Shown piece by piece: positions 49,469-58,790 of a DNA stretch of 64,000 nt (positions are counted from its first letter, which is position 1; each line of letters begins with the position of its first letter). This stretch comes from Paenibacillus sp. J23TS9. GTDB taxonomy: Bacteria > Bacillota > Bacilli > Paenibacillales > Paenibacillaceae. The position numbers were made by a program, and so were the translations under genes. The notes under the pieces are model-generated. The model was not told the DNA's origin, made no database searches, and saw nothing but the letters and a program-made list of their open reading frames with translations. Location: assembly GCF_018403225.1 (NCBI RefSeq), contig NZ_BOSG01000003.1, positions 1 to 64,000 on the forward strand. Reading direction: 5' to 3'.

Positions 49469-50995
49469 CTACGCTTGGCTTTTCGTCTGCGCAGCCGTAG
49501 GGCCTTTGGAGAATTGCATGCGGCCGGCTCCCATCATGGATACCGACACGAGAGCAAAGAACACCGGGATAAGCGCCCAGAAAAAAGCGTGATCCACCGA
49601 AATCGACAGCGCTGCGCTGATCTTTTCCATCACCTGCGGCGGGATAAGCGCCCTTGTCTCGGGTGACAGCAGCTGCTGCGGATCGGCGCTCGCAGGCATG
49701 CTTTGACCCGCTCCGCCCAGCTTTTCCGTCAATTGGCCTTTGAAGTCATTGCGCTGAATGATACCGAAAATCGTAATTCCCACCGTCATCCCTAACGAAC
49801 GCAGGAAGGAAATCGTCGAGTTCGCGGATCCGCGCTGCCGCAGCTCCATGCCCTGAATGGCTGACATGCTCAGTACAGAGAAGGAGAACCCGATGCCAAA
49901 ACCGGTAATCATCATGTAGAAGGAAAGGACAAGCCTTGAAGTCTCTGGCGTTATTGTGGTCAGCAGAAACATCCCCAGCAGAAATACGATGGCGGAAAAG
50001 ATCATAATTCTGCGGAACGTCATTTTGGAGGAGAGCATGCCGCCCACCTGTGAAGCCACAACCGAACTAAGCGTAAGCGGAAGTAGTATTAATCCGGAGT
50101 TAGTCGCACTACCACCCATGACACCCTGCACAAATATCGGAATGTATACCGCTGCTGTGATGAACGCTGCACCATAGAACAAGGCGGCTGCGCTGCTGGC
50201 GGCGAATAATCTTTTACGGAACATTTCATAGGATATGATCGGTTCCGCCACCCTACGCTCGACAAGCAGGAAGATGATGAACAGCAGAGCAAAAGCCGCA
50301 AACAATCCGAGAATAACGAGGGAATCCCAAGCATATTTACTGCCACCGAGTTCCAGCGCGAACATCAGGCTGACCACGGCGCCCACCAATGTGGCCGCAC
50401 CCCAAATGTCGATTTTCTGACGGGAATGCTCATGTGATTCTCGGTAAAACAATACGACGAGCAGGAATGCAATAATACCAAGCGGCACATTGATGTAGAA
50501 TATCCAGCGCCAATGCCAATAATCTGTAATATAGGCACCCATCAGCGGGCCGAACAGGTTCGCTACGCCAAATACCGCTCCGAACATACCTGACATCTTG
50601 CCCCGGAGCTCCGGTGGAAATATGTCAAAAATGATCGTAAAGGTGATTGGAATCAGTGCACCGCCTCCGATACCCTGAATAGCACGATAGATGCTAAGCT
50701 CGGTGATGCTGTGTGCCGTACCGCAGAGCATGGAGCCGATCAGGAACATGACCACACCAAATATAAAAAATTTCTTTCTACCATACATATCGGACAGCTT
50801 GCCAAAAATCGGCATCCCCGCCATTTCGGCAACCATATAAGCGGAGGTCACCCACACAAACTGGTCGAGCCCTCCCAAATCTCCGATAATCGTACCCATC
50901 GCCGTCGCCACAATGGTGTTATCGATGGCCGCGATCAGAATGCCTAGCAGAAGCCCTGCAACAATGAAGCCCAATCTATTCTTCTTTACAGCCAT
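49469..50995 (-). CDS. DHA2-family MFS exporter (EmrB/QacA type, 14 helices)
   Basis: 508 aa with about 14 hydrophobic segments. The N-terminal D-N-T-I-V-A motif of DHA2 pumps (AAIDNTIVATAM, helix 1), motif A (GKLSDMYGRKKFF) and the motif-C region (GVANLFGPLMGAYITD) are clear. Such pumps use the proton gradient to export drugs and, in biosynthetic loci, the pathway product. It follows bacF by 24 nt and precedes the 51-aa ORF, PPTase and NRPS, so exporting the NRPS product is a reasonable inference. Confidence 0.93.
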   Translation of the reverse strand: MAVKKNRLGFIVAGLLLGILIAAIDNTIVATAMGTIIGDLGGLDQFVWVTSAYMVAEMAGMPIFGKLSDMYGRKKFFIFGVVMFLIGSMLCGTAHSITELSIYRAIQGIGGGALIPITFTIIFDIFPPELRGKMSGMFGAVFGVANLFGPLMGAYITDYWHWRWIFYINVPLGIIAFLLVVLFYRESHEHSRQKIDIWGAATLVGAVVSLMFALELGGSKYAWDSLVILGLFAAFALLFIIFLLVERRVAEPIISYEMFRKRLFAASSAAALFYGAAFITAAVYIPIFVQGVMGGSATNSGLILLPLTLSSVVASQVGGMLSSKMTFRRIMIFSAIVFLLGMFLLTTITPETSRLVLSFYMMITGFGIGFSFSVLSMSAIQGMELRQRGSANSTISFLRSLGMTVGITIFGIIQRNDFKGQLTEKLGGAGQSMPASADPQQLLSPETRALIPPQVMEKISAALSISVDHAFFWALIPVFFALVSVSMMGAGRMQFSKGPTAAQTKSQA

Positions 50996-51019
50996 GACTC
51001 TCTCCCATCCTCCTTATCC

Positions 51020-51763
51020 TTAAAGTCTAATTTTCGCCGATTGCGAAACCGATGATCCACTGTCCTGCTTGAATTCATCCTTATATTCAACAAGGCCAAT
51101 CCGGCATCCGCTGCCAATCGTAACGCTTCTGCCGCGGACAACAGCTGCTTTGGTATTTTCCAGCACGATGGTATCCCCTTCGATGGTCTCCGCGGTGAGC
51201 GAACCTTCCGAGCCTGGAACGAATTTGCCGATCAGCGGCAGACTCATGCTCTTCTTCACCATAATGTGGCTCCCAACGAGCTCGCGCAGGCGGCTTGGTC
51301 CGTACATCTTCATATCCACCTGTTCTGCGTTCAGCATGCCATTGACCTCCAGCGTTCCTCTAACCACTATTTCTTCCATTTGGCAATCTGCATTGACCCG
51401 CAGTTCACCGCTGATTTTAGCCTTTTCTGCCGACATCCGCCCGCCAACAGCCAGCTCGCCGCTGATGGATACATGACCCGCTGAAAGGTCATTCCCTATC
51501 TTCAGCTCTCCTTGCACCTTTACACTTCCGCCATGCATTTTTTCTGAAACACTCAGCGCTCCGTTGCTGGAGGCACTGCCTGCAAACAGCGAGCCATTTA
51601 CCTTCGAACTCCCCATGCATTTGAACATTTCACAATCCGCATCACCGTTGATAACAGCGTCGCCCATGATCTTGATATTATTGAAAGAACCGCCGTTTGA
51701 ACTGCCGCTACCCGTTATTTTCATGTCGCCGCGGCTTCCTTTTGAGTTCCCGTTTGTCACCAT
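51020..51763 (-). CDS. bacF: Bactofilin (polymer-forming cytoskeletal protein), YhbF/BacF-like
   Basis: 247 aa; ATG with AAGGAGG 10 nt upstream. A right-handed beta-helix pattern: regular short strands with Gly and small hydrophobics (GDAVINGDADC, SKVNGSLFAGS, GELKIGNDLSAGHVSISGELAVGG). The first ~15 residues are Gly/Ser-rich. Second of two adjacent bactofilin-like genes after yhbD, as in B. subtilis yhbD-yhbE-yhbF. There BacE and BacF are needed for flagellar assembly. It is followed at 24 nt by the exporter. Confidence 0.85.
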   Translation of the reverse strand: MVTNGNSKGSRGDMKITGSGSSNGGSFNNIKIMGDAVINGDADCEMFKCMGSSKVNGSLFAGSASSNGALSVSEKMHGGSVKVQGELKIGNDLSAGHVSISGELAVGGRMSAEKAKISGELRVNADCQMEEIVVRGTLEVNGMLNAEQVDMKMYGPSRLRELVGSHIMVKKSMSLPLIGKFVPGSEGSLTAETIEGDTIVLENTKAAVVRGRSVTIGSGCRIGLVEYKDEFKQDSGSSVSQSAKIRL

Positions 51764-51797
51764 ATGCTTCTTTCCTCCTTTTTAGACACTGTTGAAT

Positions 51798-52517
51798 CTA
51801 TATTTGATGAACGGCTCCGATGCTTGCATCGTCATCCCGGAGCAGTTGGTTTTTGTACTCCACGCGTCCGATTTTACAGCCCCTGCCGATCCTTATATCA
51901 TTGCCCCGGACGATTTCCGCTTCCGTATATTCCAAATTGATTTCATCGCCTTCAATGGTATGTGCCTGCAGCTTGGCTGAGAGTACAGGTACGAACTGCT
52001 CGATGACACTGAACTTCTTCAACCGTCTGACGGTGATGTTTTCTCCGCCTATTTCCTGCACTCTGCATGGCATGTTCAGCTTGATGTCGATAAAACCGGC
52101 ATTCAGCAGCCCGTCGATACTGAATCCACCATGAACAGACAACACTTCGCACTGCACATCATCTCTCGTTTTCAAGCTGCCGAATATCTCTATCTTTTCT
52201 CCGTCCAGCCCTCTGCCAATGGATAAGCGGCCGTTTACGGTCAGCAGTTCATTACAAACCGCATGTTCCTTAATCGTTACCATCCCGTCAAGGGTCATCC
52301 GGTTTGTGTTCAGCCCGCCTTCCACCTTCGCCGTTCCATTGATCGATACAGACTCGCTTTGTAATGCGCCATCGATCGTCATGGTCCCGTTGCTGTCGAG
52401 CGAAATACAGTCCGTATCCCCGTTGATTTTTGACATCCCATCAAGCCTAACATGCGAATAGCTGCCACCTTGCGAACGTCCAATGCCGGACATTTGCAGA
52501 TCTGATCTCGTATCCAT
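51798..52517 (-). CDS. bacE: Bactofilin, YhbE/BacE-like
   Basis: 239 aa; ATG with GGAGG 8 nt upstream, 3 nt after yhbD. The same beta-helix repeat pattern as its neighbour (SKINGDTDC, TKVEGGLNTN-type turns, GRLSIGRGLDGEKIEIFGSLKTRDDV in parts), and the two end alike (IRIGRGCKIGRVEYK vs VTIGSGCRIGLVEYK), so they are paralogues. Probably copolymerises with BacF. Confidence 0.85.
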   Translation of the reverse strand: MDTRSDLQMSGIGRSQGGSYSHVRLDGMSKINGDTDCISLDSNGTMTIDGALQSESVSINGTAKVEGGLNTNRMTLDGMVTIKEHAVCNELLTVNGRLSIGRGLDGEKIEIFGSLKTRDDVQCEVLSVHGGFSIDGLLNAGFIDIKLNMPCRVQEIGGENITVRRLKKFSVIEQFVPVLSAKLQAHTIEGDEINLEYTEAEIVRGNDIRIGRGCKIGRVEYKNQLLRDDDASIGAVHQI

Positions 52518-52520
52518 TTG

Positions 52521-53159
52521 TCATGCCTCCGTTTCATTGATCTTTAGTTTTAATTCTTCCATTGAAGCGGCCAGGGGCAGCCGGAAAATCCATTTTACAT
52601 CCTTGTCAAAATAAATCTGTTCCGCCGATTCAGCCAAAAATAACAGGGGAACTCCCATTTTACGGATTAACACCACTTCGCAGGGTTTTGCCGCTAAAGT
52701 GCCATAATGCTCACGCATGACGGTAATCAGCATTTTGCCTTCTTCCCGAGTAATTTCACCGCTTTGCAGCAGCTTCTGCAGTACATAGACCGTCAGAATA
52801 TCATTAAAGGATAACGTCTCCTGGCTTCCGAGTTCCTCTTCAAACAATCCCATCGCCAAAACCGTAACAATGTTACGTTCGACAATATTTTCAGGTGACA
52901 AAGATTGTATATTCGAGCTTGGTGAAAACACATCCGCCAGCTCATCCAGGGACAACCCATCCTTCATGTTCTTGATTCGTTCAATACGCTGCAATATTTT
53001 ATCCTTTGGAAAAAAGGTTTCCTGTCCTGTAAAGGAAGACTTACGGACAAACCACTCTTCAGGAATGAGATTTTTGCGTTTCCAGCGGTACAGCTGTCCG
53101 TAGGAGATACCTGTCAGCTCCAGCAATTCTTTCTTCGAAATGAGATCCTCTTCGTTCAT
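52521..53159 (-). CDS. yhbD: YhbD-family (DUF4004) MerR-like regulator
   Basis: About 212 aa from the ATG at 53159, with GGAGG 7 nt upstream; an in-frame ATG at 53219 has no site. The N-terminus is a MerR-like helix-turn-helix (ISKKELLELTGISYGQLYRWKRKNLIP, in two parts, about 6-32). A family-specific C-terminal domain follows. In B. subtilis yhbD opens the operon with the two bactofilins, as here. An inverted repeat 25 nt upstream of the start could be its operator. Confidence 0.88.
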   Translation of the reverse strand: MNEEDLISKKELLELTGISYGQLYRWKRKNLIPEEWFVRKSSFTGQETFFPKDKILQRIERIKNMKDGLSLDELADVFSPSSNIQSLSPENIVERNIVTVLAMGLFEEELGSQETLSFNDILTVYVLQKLLQSGEITREEGKMLITVMREHYGTLAAKPCEVVLIRKMGVPLLFLAESAEQIYFDKDVKWIFRLPLAASMEELKLKINETEA

Positions 53160-53183
53160 GACACCGCCTCCTCGAAAACTAAT

Positions 53184-53201
53184 GTAACATAACATTGTTA
53201 C
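53184..53201. promoter_or_regulatory. Inverted repeat at the yhbD promoter
   Basis: GTAACA-TAACAT-TGTTAC, followed by a second overlapping repeat TTACGTTGTAA (53199-53209). The size and position fit a regulator operator just before the yhbD ribosome site, possibly bound by YhbD itself. Confidence 0.45.
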
Positions 53202-53280
53202 GTTGTAAATAAAAAACACTCACTTATTTTTCTATTTTATGGAATTGATATCCATCGGGGGGAGGTTTTAAAGAATACGC

Positions 53281-53312
53281 AAAAACCACCGCTCAATATG
53301 AAGGGTGGTTTT
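53281..53312. terminator. Terminator of the mannoside operon
   Basis: AAAAACCACC (53281-53290) and GGTGGTTTT (53304-53312). On the minus strand the hairpin ends in a T run. It lies about 55 nt after the GH38 stop. Confidence 0.8.
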
Positions 53313-53368
53313 ACGTGATATGCCGGCAAAATCAGCATGGGTATGCTTTTTACGAATGAAATGATGAG

Positions 53369-55813
53369 TCAGCTCATGCGCCAAACCGTGAATCCGGAGC
53401 TCGTCGCCTGACATTGTCCGATTGCCTGCTGCGCTGTACGAATGCCCTCACTCCATTGAACGACGTAACGGAATTCATAGAATCCGCCCAATGTGGCTTT
53501 AAAATTCGTTTCCCAGTAGTTGCTCATGGCCCAGACATATAAATGGCGCTCCGTCTCTTCGCCTTGTTGGGTATGGAGCAGTCGTTTTCCGTATTCCAAG
53601 GATCCTAATTGAATAAGCGGCGTATCCGGTGTAGCAACCATGAGGGAACCGTTTGTCCCTACGTAGGCCAACCCCTCTTGAATGCAGGTATAGTCGAGCA
53701 GCGTTCCCGGCAGTTGATCAATCCATGGCCGAACCGGAGCGCCGGCTTTATCCAGCCACAATGTTTCGTCATCAGGTGATCCAGAAGTAAACGGCAGGGA
53801 AATATACACATTTTCGGGTTCCCAGACACTGTCCTTGTGCAACCGGACGGCTGAATCAACTCTGCTGCAAGTTGCATGCAGCTTGAGGAACACAGAATAA
53901 TAGCTCATCCCGCGCGTTTCGAATTGCAGTTCCACAACCCCGAACAATGGACCGTTTGAGACAGCCTTGGCTTTCACCAGCCGTCCTGAAGTGCGCTGCA
54001 CGTTAACCCCTTTTCTGTTGCGGCCCATTCCGCTGCGCACTGCATACTGGCTGCCCGGATTTGTCGAATCAACCGCTGGGGTACGTTCATACACAGGCGT
54101 AAACGCGCCATGCTTCCAATCCTTGCGAATGAGCTCTTCTCCGGTTTCTTTGTTGACCCAGGATATGATCCCCTCTTCGCTCCAGTGAATCTTCACATAA
54201 GGTGATTCGGCACCATGCTCCGAAATCGAAACGGCGTCCTTCTTACTTCCGGATGGATAAATATCCTCTATATCATAAACCGTATCTACCCCGACCAGCT
54301 TGAGATTACTCGTCGTGTTTGCCTTCGTTGTTTGCACAGGCCGGAGAATATACTGCTTCTGCTCCCCAGGGTTCAGCTCCGCTTCAATCGTAACGCTCTG
54401 ATTACCAACTTGATGCGGAACCGCCTGTCCGCTGTCCTCGTCAATAACCTCTAGCCCGTCCTTGAAACGTTCATTCTCAAAGCCATCCCATTCGAGCACG
54501 GCGAATTGCCTGGATGCATGCGGCTCCGTATTAACCACGCGGTAACGGAAAGCCCGTCCGGGACGAAGCAGTGAACCGCCTTGTTCGTTTCGCACTTTGT
54601 CCAAAGCCCCGTGTGCCAACCGGCTTCCATTAGCTGCATAAGCCAGCTTGCGCACTTCAAGCATTTGCACATTCCAGTCCCAAGGAGAATGGATAGAGGC
54701 ATGGAATCCCCATGTATGCTCCGCATACATCACAAGCTGCCGCTCGATGTCCGACAGCTCCTGCCGGCTGATAATCTGCTGCTGCGGATCAAGACGTTTG
54801 ACCTTCCGCAGCGTACGCTGGGCATCCTTGAAGATCTGTGTATGCATTGGCGTAGAGGTTACACCATCCGACCACCAATCCGGCCAATCGCCGCGATACA
54901 CCGGGATTTCCACGGTTTGCTGCTTCAAGTGGCTGAAAAAAAGGCTTAACGTGGACATTTCGATCTGAACCATGTCCCCATGCTCCCGGTTCCACGTCTG
55001 AATCGCCTGTGCAATATCCCCATTCGGCGAACCGTTATCCGTTGCCAGACCCGAAATCATCACCGGAACGAAGTCGTAAGGATATCCCTCTTCTTCCAGC
55101 TTGCGCAAATAACGCTCAATGCGCGTCGCCATGATCTCCTCGCGGTTGTTTACGATTGCCGGCGTAATGAATTCGTCCCGGATCATATAGCTGCCGACTC
55201 CATCCGGACATAAGCCCAGTTCATTGCCAAACATGTAGTGCTCCCCGTTCCATACAAGCAGTTTCTCTCCGTCCGGCGTCTCCCACCAGAATGGAGTCTG
55301 CTTGCGCCCCAGAGCAAACATGCCGTGATGCGTATGGATGCAGGAGAACAAATGCTGAACACCGGCATCCAGCAAGCTCTTCGCGTAACCCCAGCTGTAG
55401 CCGTTAATGTCGGCTGTCATGGCAGAGTCCACGGGACAGCCGATAGAACGTCCATATGCGGATGCTTTGGCATGAATGGAGCGGAGCAGGTCTTCATCGG
55501 CGAGCTCCGTCATGTTGAGATACGTGCCCGATAATTCAATGTCACCTTGCCGAACCGCTTCCGCAAAGTCACTTTTCTCATCATCAGTAGCTTCGCGAAG
55601 AAACTGCTCAACCGCCCAAAATGTCTCGCAGGTCCATTTGAACCCCTTCCATTCATCCCGTTTTCCGGACCGCATGGCCTTGGAAATCATGACGGCTTGG
55701 CGAATAAAATCAATGTGGTATTGCTCAATTCGCTCCTGTCTTTCCGTATAACCAATATCCGTATGCGAATGGTGAATCACAAAGATACGCCATTTACGGC
55801 TAAGTTCATTCAT
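53369..55813 (-). CDS. GH38-type alpha-mannosidase-like hydrolase
   Basis: About 814 aa from the ATG at 55813, 8 nt after GGGAG. The N-terminal GH38 (beta/alpha) domain has the zinc-binding H15-S-H17-T-D19 and the probable nucleophile D135 (MTADINGYSWG), with FSCIHTHHGM completing the metal site. The C-terminal beta-sandwich part is typical in length. It hydrolyses alpha-mannosides. Last gene of a three-gene operon with a ROK kinase and a phosphomannose isomerase-like protein, so the pathway is mannoside cleavage, phosphorylation and isomerisation to fructose-6-phosphate. Confidence 0.87.
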   Translation of the reverse strand: MNELSRKWRIFVIHHSHTDIGYTERQERIEQYHIDFIRQAVMISKAMRSGKRDEWKGFKWTCETFWAVEQFLREATDDEKSDFAEAVRQGDIELSGTYLNMTELADEDLLRSIHAKASAYGRSIGCPVDSAMTADINGYSWGYAKSLLDAGVQHLFSCIHTHHGMFALGRKQTPFWWETPDGEKLLVWNGEHYMFGNELGLCPDGVGSYMIRDEFITPAIVNNREEIMATRIERYLRKLEEEGYPYDFVPVMISGLATDNGSPNGDIAQAIQTWNREHGDMVQIEMSTLSLFFSHLKQQTVEIPVYRGDWPDWWSDGVTSTPMHTQIFKDAQRTLRKVKRLDPQQQIISRQELSDIERQLVMYAEHTWGFHASIHSPWDWNVQMLEVRKLAYAANGSRLAHGALDKVRNEQGGSLLRPGRAFRYRVVNTEPHASRQFAVLEWDGFENERFKDGLEVIDEDSGQAVPHQVGNQSVTIEAELNPGEQKQYILRPVQTTKANTTSNLKLVGVDTVYDIEDIYPSGSKKDAVSISEHGAESPYVKIHWSEEGIISWVNKETGEELIRKDWKHGAFTPVYERTPAVDSTNPGSQYAVRSGMGRNRKGVNVQRTSGRLVKAKAVSNGPLFGVVELQFETRGMSYYSVFLKLHATCSRVDSAVRLHKDSVWEPENVYISLPFTSGSPDDETLWLDKAGAPVRPWIDQLPGTLLDYTCIQEGLAYVGTNGSLMVATPDTPLIQLGSLEYGKRLLHTQQGEETERHLYVWAMSNYWETNFKATLGGFYEFRYVVQWSEGIRTAQQAIGQCQATSSGFTVWRMS

Positions 55814-55868
55814 AAATACATCTCCCAGCATCAATTAATAAAAGAAAGGAACAACGCGCCCAAAACGG

Positions 55869-56789
55869 TTAGCAGCCCTGATCTCCAGTAAAAAGCTGAC
55901 ATGCTCCCCTAAGCGCACTCACCGATATATCCGATGAGATGCGGACCGGAATGTTATCCATCGAATCAGTAACGAATAGATCGGCGCTTTGGGCAATCTG
56001 CCCCCCAATGACGACGGCGCCAGGTTGAAAGGATCGGATAAACGGGAGCAGCACCTCCGTCAGCCTTTCGCCGAATTTACGGAACAGCTGTGCCACCTGC
56101 CTTTCGCCGGAGCGTGCCCGATCCGCCAAATTCTTCACATCCTCTTCTCCTGCAGCTACATTCTCAATCCCCATCTCTCTGGCAAGACGAACGATTCCTC
56201 TACGCGAGATGTAGTCGTCCATAATTCCCTCCAGGTATGGCAAACGATACAGCCATCCACCTTCAGGAACCCCCTTGCCCTGTTTGACCAACTGTCCGCT
56301 GCTAACGAAGGCTGAGCCGAAGCCCGTGCCAATCGTCAGACAAATCGTTTTCTCATACCCTCGCCCGACACCAAAGGCACATTCGCCGAGAGCGAACAAT
56401 GCTGCATCATTTTCGATGGCAACTTCCGGCAGAGAACTCCATCTTGCCCGCAGCTCAGGAATGCCCGCGATCCTGGCGGTCAGTTCTTCCTTGAGATTGA
56501 CGCCGTACAACGCTTCAAACTTGTTCAAGCCACGTGTCCGGCAAATTCCCCTTTCATAATCGAAAGGGCCTGGAAACCCCAACCCGACACCCCGGATCGC
56601 GTATCCGGCCGGAACCCGCTTTCCCTGAACCTCGACAAGATCGGTAAAATGCCGCAGCAGCACTTCCTTCTCTTCCCCCGAACGGGCGGGATAGACGGCA
56701 ACAGGTTCAAGGAGGCTCCCGCTGCTTTCAAAAATACCTGCTTTAACATAAGTGCCTCCGACGTCAAAGGCCAATACGCTATCACGCAT
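55869..56789 (-). CDS. ROK family sugar kinase without the zinc motif
   Basis: 306 aa. The ATP-binding phosphate-1 motif DVGGTYVKAG lies at 9-18, with ENDAALFALGE (sugar/catalytic Asp) and LTIGTGFGSAF following. The usual ROK zinc signature (GHx9-11CxCGx2GCx2E) is absent; that region reads EGGWLYRLPYLEG. No N-terminal DNA-binding domain, so an enzyme rather than a NagC-type regulator. It overlaps the isomerase gene by 8 nt. A mannose or hexose kinase is the contextual guess. Confidence 0.85.
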   Translation of the reverse strand: MRDSVLAFDVGGTYVKAGIFESSGSLLEPVAVYPARSGEEKEVLLRHFTDLVEVQGKRVPAGYAIRGVGLGFPGPFDYERGICRTRGLNKFEALYGVNLKEELTARIAGIPELRARWSSLPEVAIENDAALFALGECAFGVGRGYEKTICLTIGTGFGSAFVSSGQLVKQGKGVPEGGWLYRLPYLEGIMDDYISRRGIVRLAREMGIENVAAGEEDVKNLADRARSGERQVAQLFRKFGERLTEVLLPFIRSFQPGAVVIGGQIAQSADLFVTDSMDNIPVRISSDISVSALRGACQLFTGDQGC

Positions 56790-58581
56790 GTATGTCGACC
56801 AAGCTGATGTTCCATTTTTTCGAAACGCCTGCTTTAATCAGTTTGCATGGCATGCTCCCAAGATTCACAATGGCGTACGCACCAAACGAGGCAGGGATGA
56901 TGTACGACTCTGCGTAACGGAATTCGACATAAACCGTTTCATCATCAAGCGAAACAATACGCACGCATTCCCCTTCAACCAGATTAAGCAGAACGAACTC
57001 GTCATCCGTTTCATCCTCCCAGCGATCGGTCAGATGGATGCGATTGACATAAAAAAGCAAATCCTCTCTTTCCCCAAGTACGTACTCCATATTGCTTCCT
57101 TGCTGATTCAGAAGTTTCGGCCCCGGAATCAGGTGATCCCGAACCCAATCTCCTTTACGCGTAAAATCAATATTTTCGAAGGCGTGCTCGATGTTCATGG
57201 GACGCGGCTTTCCATCCAAATCCTTTCGCACATAGTCGTATATTTTGAATGTAAACCACCATGTCGTCGCCGAAATTTCTAGCACGAAATTGTTTTTCCC
57301 CGAGCAGTGGACCGTCCCCGTCGGAATGAGATACAGATCTCCCTTCTCACTTGTCCATTCCTGCACATAGTCCGTAAATGCTATCGGTTCTCCGGTGGCT
57401 TGGGACTGCTCTGCAGCTGCTTGGAACGACTCAGGCGCACAGGTCTCGGTCAATCCGAGGTATACTTTGGCGTCGCCTTGTTTTTCCATAATGTAATACG
57501 ACTCCTGCTGCTCCATAAATTCATTGAATCGCTCCCGGACATAAGCCTGTTTCGGATGGACCTGACAAGAGAGGTTATCACCATCCATCGTGTCCAAAAA
57601 GTCAAACCGGACGGGAAAATAATCGCCGAACAACTGAACGTTACGGGCGCCGATCATGTCCATATGGGCATAAGCCATCACGAGCAGGAAGGGAATTTCC
57701 ACGACCTGATTCCCTTTCGATACGAGCACCGAATTTTCCGGAGCAATCGGCTCGAAGTTCCAGGCACAGTTCACCATATTTTCCGGCAGACCGGCTATTT
57801 GCTTCAGATATTGCCCACCCCATACGCCCGGCATCATAAACGGCTTGACGCGCAGCGGGAACCGGGCAATGTCATCAATCACAGCCAAAAGGTCGCGTAC
57901 GGTCATCATTACGGGGCAGCGCGGATCATTCATATCGACATAAATATCAAATGATTCCAATCGCTCCTTCCGGTAGCCTTCCATCAGCGGCCATTCCACA
58001 AAATAAGCTATTTTATATTTTTCTACCGCATCCACATTCCAGCTCAATCCGAAGTTCAACAACCCATCTTTATGGGCGATCTCCTGGTATTCCCGCGAAA
58101 CATCGAGGAACAGTGAACCCTCAAAGCGGCCGTCACACAGCCATAAAGCACCTGGGCCAAAAACAATAAACAGCGTCCTGGCGCTTGCGGTTTCAACGAG
58201 CTCGTCTGCATACTCGGCAAAACTACGCTGTGCCCCGTCCCTGAAATAATCGTCAATCTTCGCCTCCGATACGTAACCAAAGGCGCGATTATCGGTTATG
58301 TTCCGGTCAAAATGATGCCTCAGCTCCGTTCCGGATTTCAAATATCCATACACATCCGCAGCGGCGAAGCGAAACCCATGCTCCTCTGCGAATGGGATCA
58401 AGCGCTTTAGCAGCGCCTGAAAATCAGCACCATGCGTACCGTCTATCGCAAAGGTAACCACGTTACTGCTTGCGCCTTGCGTTTGAGAGATCACCCGCTT
58501 CAGTAATGCCTCATATCCCTGTTCCATGCCATTTTCAAGGATGGCTTTTCGAATCGGATTCAGCGGTCTTGTTTCGAACAT
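56782..58581 (-). CDS. Class I mannose-6-phosphate isomerase-like protein with a kinase-like N-terminus
   Basis: 599 aa, about twice the size of a typical bacterial ManA. The C-terminal ~350 residues carry the cupin signature of type I isomerases (CQVHPKQAYVRERF near residue 340, GTVHCSGKNN). The N-terminal ~240 residues resemble a nucleoside/uridine kinase P-loop fold with a degenerate loop (VTFAIDGTHGADFQALLKR; the GxxxxGK lysine is missing) and an AAADVYGY segment in place of the kinase DDFY. It may convert mannose-6-phosphate to fructose-6-phosphate. First gene of the operon, divergent from the AraC regulator across about 200 nt. Confidence 0.8.
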   Translation of the reverse strand: MFETRPLNPIRKAILENGMEQGYEALLKRVISQTQGASSNVVTFAIDGTHGADFQALLKRLIPFAEEHGFRFAAADVYGYLKSGTELRHHFDRNITDNRAFGYVSEAKIDDYFRDGAQRSFAEYADELVETASARTLFIVFGPGALWLCDGRFEGSLFLDVSREYQEIAHKDGLLNFGLSWNVDAVEKYKIAYFVEWPLMEGYRKERLESFDIYVDMNDPRCPVMMTVRDLLAVIDDIARFPLRVKPFMMPGVWGGQYLKQIAGLPENMVNCAWNFEPIAPENSVLVSKGNQVVEIPFLLVMAYAHMDMIGARNVQLFGDYFPVRFDFLDTMDGDNLSCQVHPKQAYVRERFNEFMEQQESYYIMEKQGDAKVYLGLTETCAPESFQAAAEQSQATGEPIAFTDYVQEWTSEKGDLYLIPTGTVHCSGKNNFVLEISATTWWFTFKIYDYVRKDLDGKPRPMNIEHAFENIDFTRKGDWVRDHLIPGPKLLNQQGSNMEYVLGEREDLLFYVNRIHLTDRWEDETDDEFVLLNLVEGECVRIVSLDDETVYVEFRYAESYIIPASFGAYAIVNLGSMPCKLIKAGVSKKWNISLVDIHA

Positions 58582-58790
58582 AACATTTCAGTCCTTCCTC
58601 AGGGTAACGACGATCTTGATTTAAACAACAATCTTTCCAAACAACGCCCAACTTGTGTAACATTGTATTAAAACAGTGTGCCGATGTCTTTGCATGAACA
58701 GGTCTTCCTTTTGTAAAAAACGGACATCTGTTTTCCGCCTTTGATTCACTCCATTCAAGTCTCTGATTTATATGATGAAAGGAGATACCC

